DNA from: Planctomycetota bacterium
GTDB lineage: Bacteria > Planctomycetota > Phycisphaerae > WQYP01
Reading direction: 5' to 3'
Length of the DNA stretch: 6,940 bases
NCBI GenBank assembly: GCA_021828935.1
Contig: JAJZCU010000041.1
Span: forward strand, 2,924-9,863
Made by a program: the position numbers and the translations under genes. The notes under the pieces are model-generated. The model saw only the letters and a program-made list of their open reading frames with translations. It had not been told where the DNA came from and searched no databases. Shown piece by piece: positions 5,550-6,940 of this stretch; position 1 is the stretch's first letter, and the number at the start of each line of letters is the position of its first letter.

Positions 5550-6940
5550 ATGGCGATTTCAAGACCCTCGCGCAACACGCCCCCCTACGCCTTGTTCATT
5601 TGCATTGGGCTGCTGTTAATCGCGGTAGTGCTGGACGTTTGGTTCTACCTGGGCATGGGCAAGGCCCAGCAATTGGCCGCCACTGATGGCAGCGCCATGG
5701 CCCGCTACGTGTCGCCTTCGGAGCAGAACAACGCCACGGTGCGCGCATTGCTGGCGCAGGCCCGCGCCAAGCACAACACCGCCATTGGCGAAGCGGTCAG
5801 CGAGATCAACCAGTTGGAGCACCGCATTGCGGGCACTACCGGCGTGCCGGTGGCCACCCTTACCGGCCCGAATGGAACTATCAACACCGCATTAAAAGCC
5901 GCCAAGATGGGGGGATCGTCGCTGGTAGCGGCGGTGAATTCGTTGAACGGAGAGTTGGCCAAGCAAAAGGCTCAGTCCGGGAATTACTCCAAAACGTTGG
6001 CGGCCACGCGCGCGAGCATCAAACGGCTCAATGCCCAGTTCGATGCCCAGTTGCATGCGGATAATGCCAAGTTGGCCGCCACCAACACCATTCTGGCCAC
6101 CACCACCGCCCACTTGGCGAAGCTGCGGCAGCAAGTCGTCAAGCAGGCCGGCGGCTTTGAAAACAAGATGACCAAGCGCAGCGCCGCCAATGAACGGGCC
6201 TTGCGTCAATTGGTCGTGCAGGTGCAACAACAAAAGGATTTAATCGCACGGAAACAACTCCAGATTGCCGACCTGCGGCGCCTCATTGAACAATACCGTC
6301 CGAAGGGCATCGGCAGCACGTCGCGGCTGTACCAGGCGGATGGCAAAATTATCCGCGCCAGCGATGGCAGCAAAGTGGTGTTTATTAACTTAGGCCGCAG
6401 GCAGCATGTTATGCCGGGGCTGACCTTTGCCGTGTACAGCCCAAACCAGGGCGTGGGCGGCAAACACAAGAAGGGGGATATCCAGGTGGTGCAGGTGGGC
6501 GCCGATGAATCCGAAGCGCGCATCACCCATGTGAAACCCAATCAGACGCTGTTCAGCGGCGATCTAATCTCCAACCCGGTCTTCAACACCGACCGTACCC
6601 GCAAGTTGCATTTTGTGGTCTACGGCGACTTTGATCTGAACGGTACGGGCGTGCCCACCCGCTCGTCCTATGATCGCGTGGTGCGGATGATCAAATCGTG
6701 GGGCGGCGTGATTGACAAGAAATTGTCGCCGCAGACCGATTTCCTGGTGCTTGGCACGCCGCCGGCCAATGCCGTGAGCAATTTCCCGGTGGAGACGCGT
6801 CAAACCAAAGACATCGAAAAACAACGGGAAAAACAGCTTGGCAAATACAACCGTCTGGTGCAGCAGGCCACTGATGACTCCGTGCCGATTCTCAACGCCA
6901 ACCGTTTTCTGGCGCTCATCGGCTTTCACAACGTGACCAT
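5550..6940 (+). CDS. Membrane-anchored coiled-coil protein with SH3-like and BRCT-like domains, C-terminus beyond window
   Basis: The first 463 codons are present. The basic N-terminus (MAISRPSRN) is followed by one membrane helix, residues about 13-34 (ALFICIGLLLIAVVLDVWF), so the rest is predicted outside the cytoplasm. Residues about 55-250 are Ala/Gln/Lys-rich and largely helical with coiled-coil character. Residues about 258-345 look like a small beta-barrel (VVFINLGRRQHVMPGLTFAV, then KGDIQVVQV, EARIT and SGDLISNPVF). Residues 352-460 have a BRCT-like pattern: HFVVYGDFD, VVRMIKSWGGVIDK, TDFLVLG, and a closing VPILNANRFLALIG, with a charged insertion at about 403-432. I associate this architecture with Planctomycetota proteins of unknown function. 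BRCT domains normally act in cytoplasmic DNA repair, so here the fold may bind something else. The gene has its own promoter and a structured leader, and is transcribed away from the ABC-GNAT gene. Confidence 0.85.
   Translation, partial: MAISRPSRNTPPYALFICIGLLLIAVVLDVWFYLGMGKAQQLAATDGSAMARYVSPSEQNNATVRALLAQARAKHNTAIGEAVSEINQLEHRIAGTTGVPVATLTGPNGTINTALKAAKMGGSSLVAAVNSLNGELAKQKAQSGNYSKTLAATRASIKRLNAQFDAQLHADNAKLAATNTILATTTAHLAKLRQQVVKQAGGFENKMTKRSAANERALRQLVVQVQQQKDLIARKQLQIADLRRLIEQYRPKGIGSTSRLYQADGKIIRASDGSKVVFINLGRRQHVMPGLTFAVYSPNQGVGGKHKKGDIQVVQVGADESEARITHVKPNQTLFSGDLISNPVFNTDRTRKLHFVVYGDFDLNGTGVPTRSSYDRVVRMIKSWGGVIDKKLSPQTDFLVLGTPPANAVSNFPVETRQTKDIEKQREKQLGKYNRLVQQATDDSVPILNANRFLALIGFHNVT

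Noticed and set aside
5144..5578. 144-codon minus-strand frame across the leader region
   Set aside because: It overlaps the promoter, leader and start of the plus-strand gene, has no recognised domain and is Gly/Arg/Ala-rich as expected of GC-rich noncoding frames.

Overview
The window looks like chromosomal DNA from a GC-rich bacterium, most likely a planctomycete (Phycisphaerae-like). The main support is the right-hand gene. Its order of one N-terminal membrane helix, long coiled coil, SH3-like barrel and BRCT-like C-terminus is one I associate with Planctomycetota. A large modular adhesin-type protein with concanavalin-like repeats also fits. This assignment rests on recalled family resemblance, not on a search.

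Layout, left to right. (1) Positions 1-1966, minus strand: a large secreted-type modular protein whose C-terminus lies beyond the left edge. It has two tandem concanavalin/DUF1349-like beta-sandwich repeats, a fibronectin type III domain and an unassigned region. It has no signal peptide and appears to begin inside the tail of a lost earlier repeat. (2) Positions 1967-2672: about 700 bases without a credible gene but rich in structure. It holds phased A-tracts, an array of ATCTGTG repeats containing a perfect DnaA-box 9-mer, a 22-bp near-perfect palindrome, and an inverted-repeat cluster with competing partners. (3) Positions 2673-3512, plus strand: a YdjC/ChbG/HpnK-type carbohydrate deacetylase, probably starting at GTG 2673 and possibly leaderless. 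(4) Positions 3557-5048, minus strand: two overlapping genes. The promoter-proximal one is an ABC-type ATPase fused to a GNAT acetyltransferase; the second is a small helix-turn-helix protein resembling phage terminase small subunits. (5) Positions 5049-5549: a gap with a good sigma70-type promoter on the plus strand and a leader of about 180 nt with six short hairpins. (6) Positions 5550-6940, plus strand: the membrane-anchored coiled-coil protein with the BRCT-like domain, cut by the right edge.

The YdjC-like gene and the two-gene module converge with a 44-bp gap and no visible terminator. The ABC-GNAT/HTH pair is the most mobile-looking part: both proteins resemble families I know from phages and genomic islands, but no large terminase, integrase or structural gene is visible. 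The other genes look like ordinary host genes, and nothing here shows one pathway linking all five.
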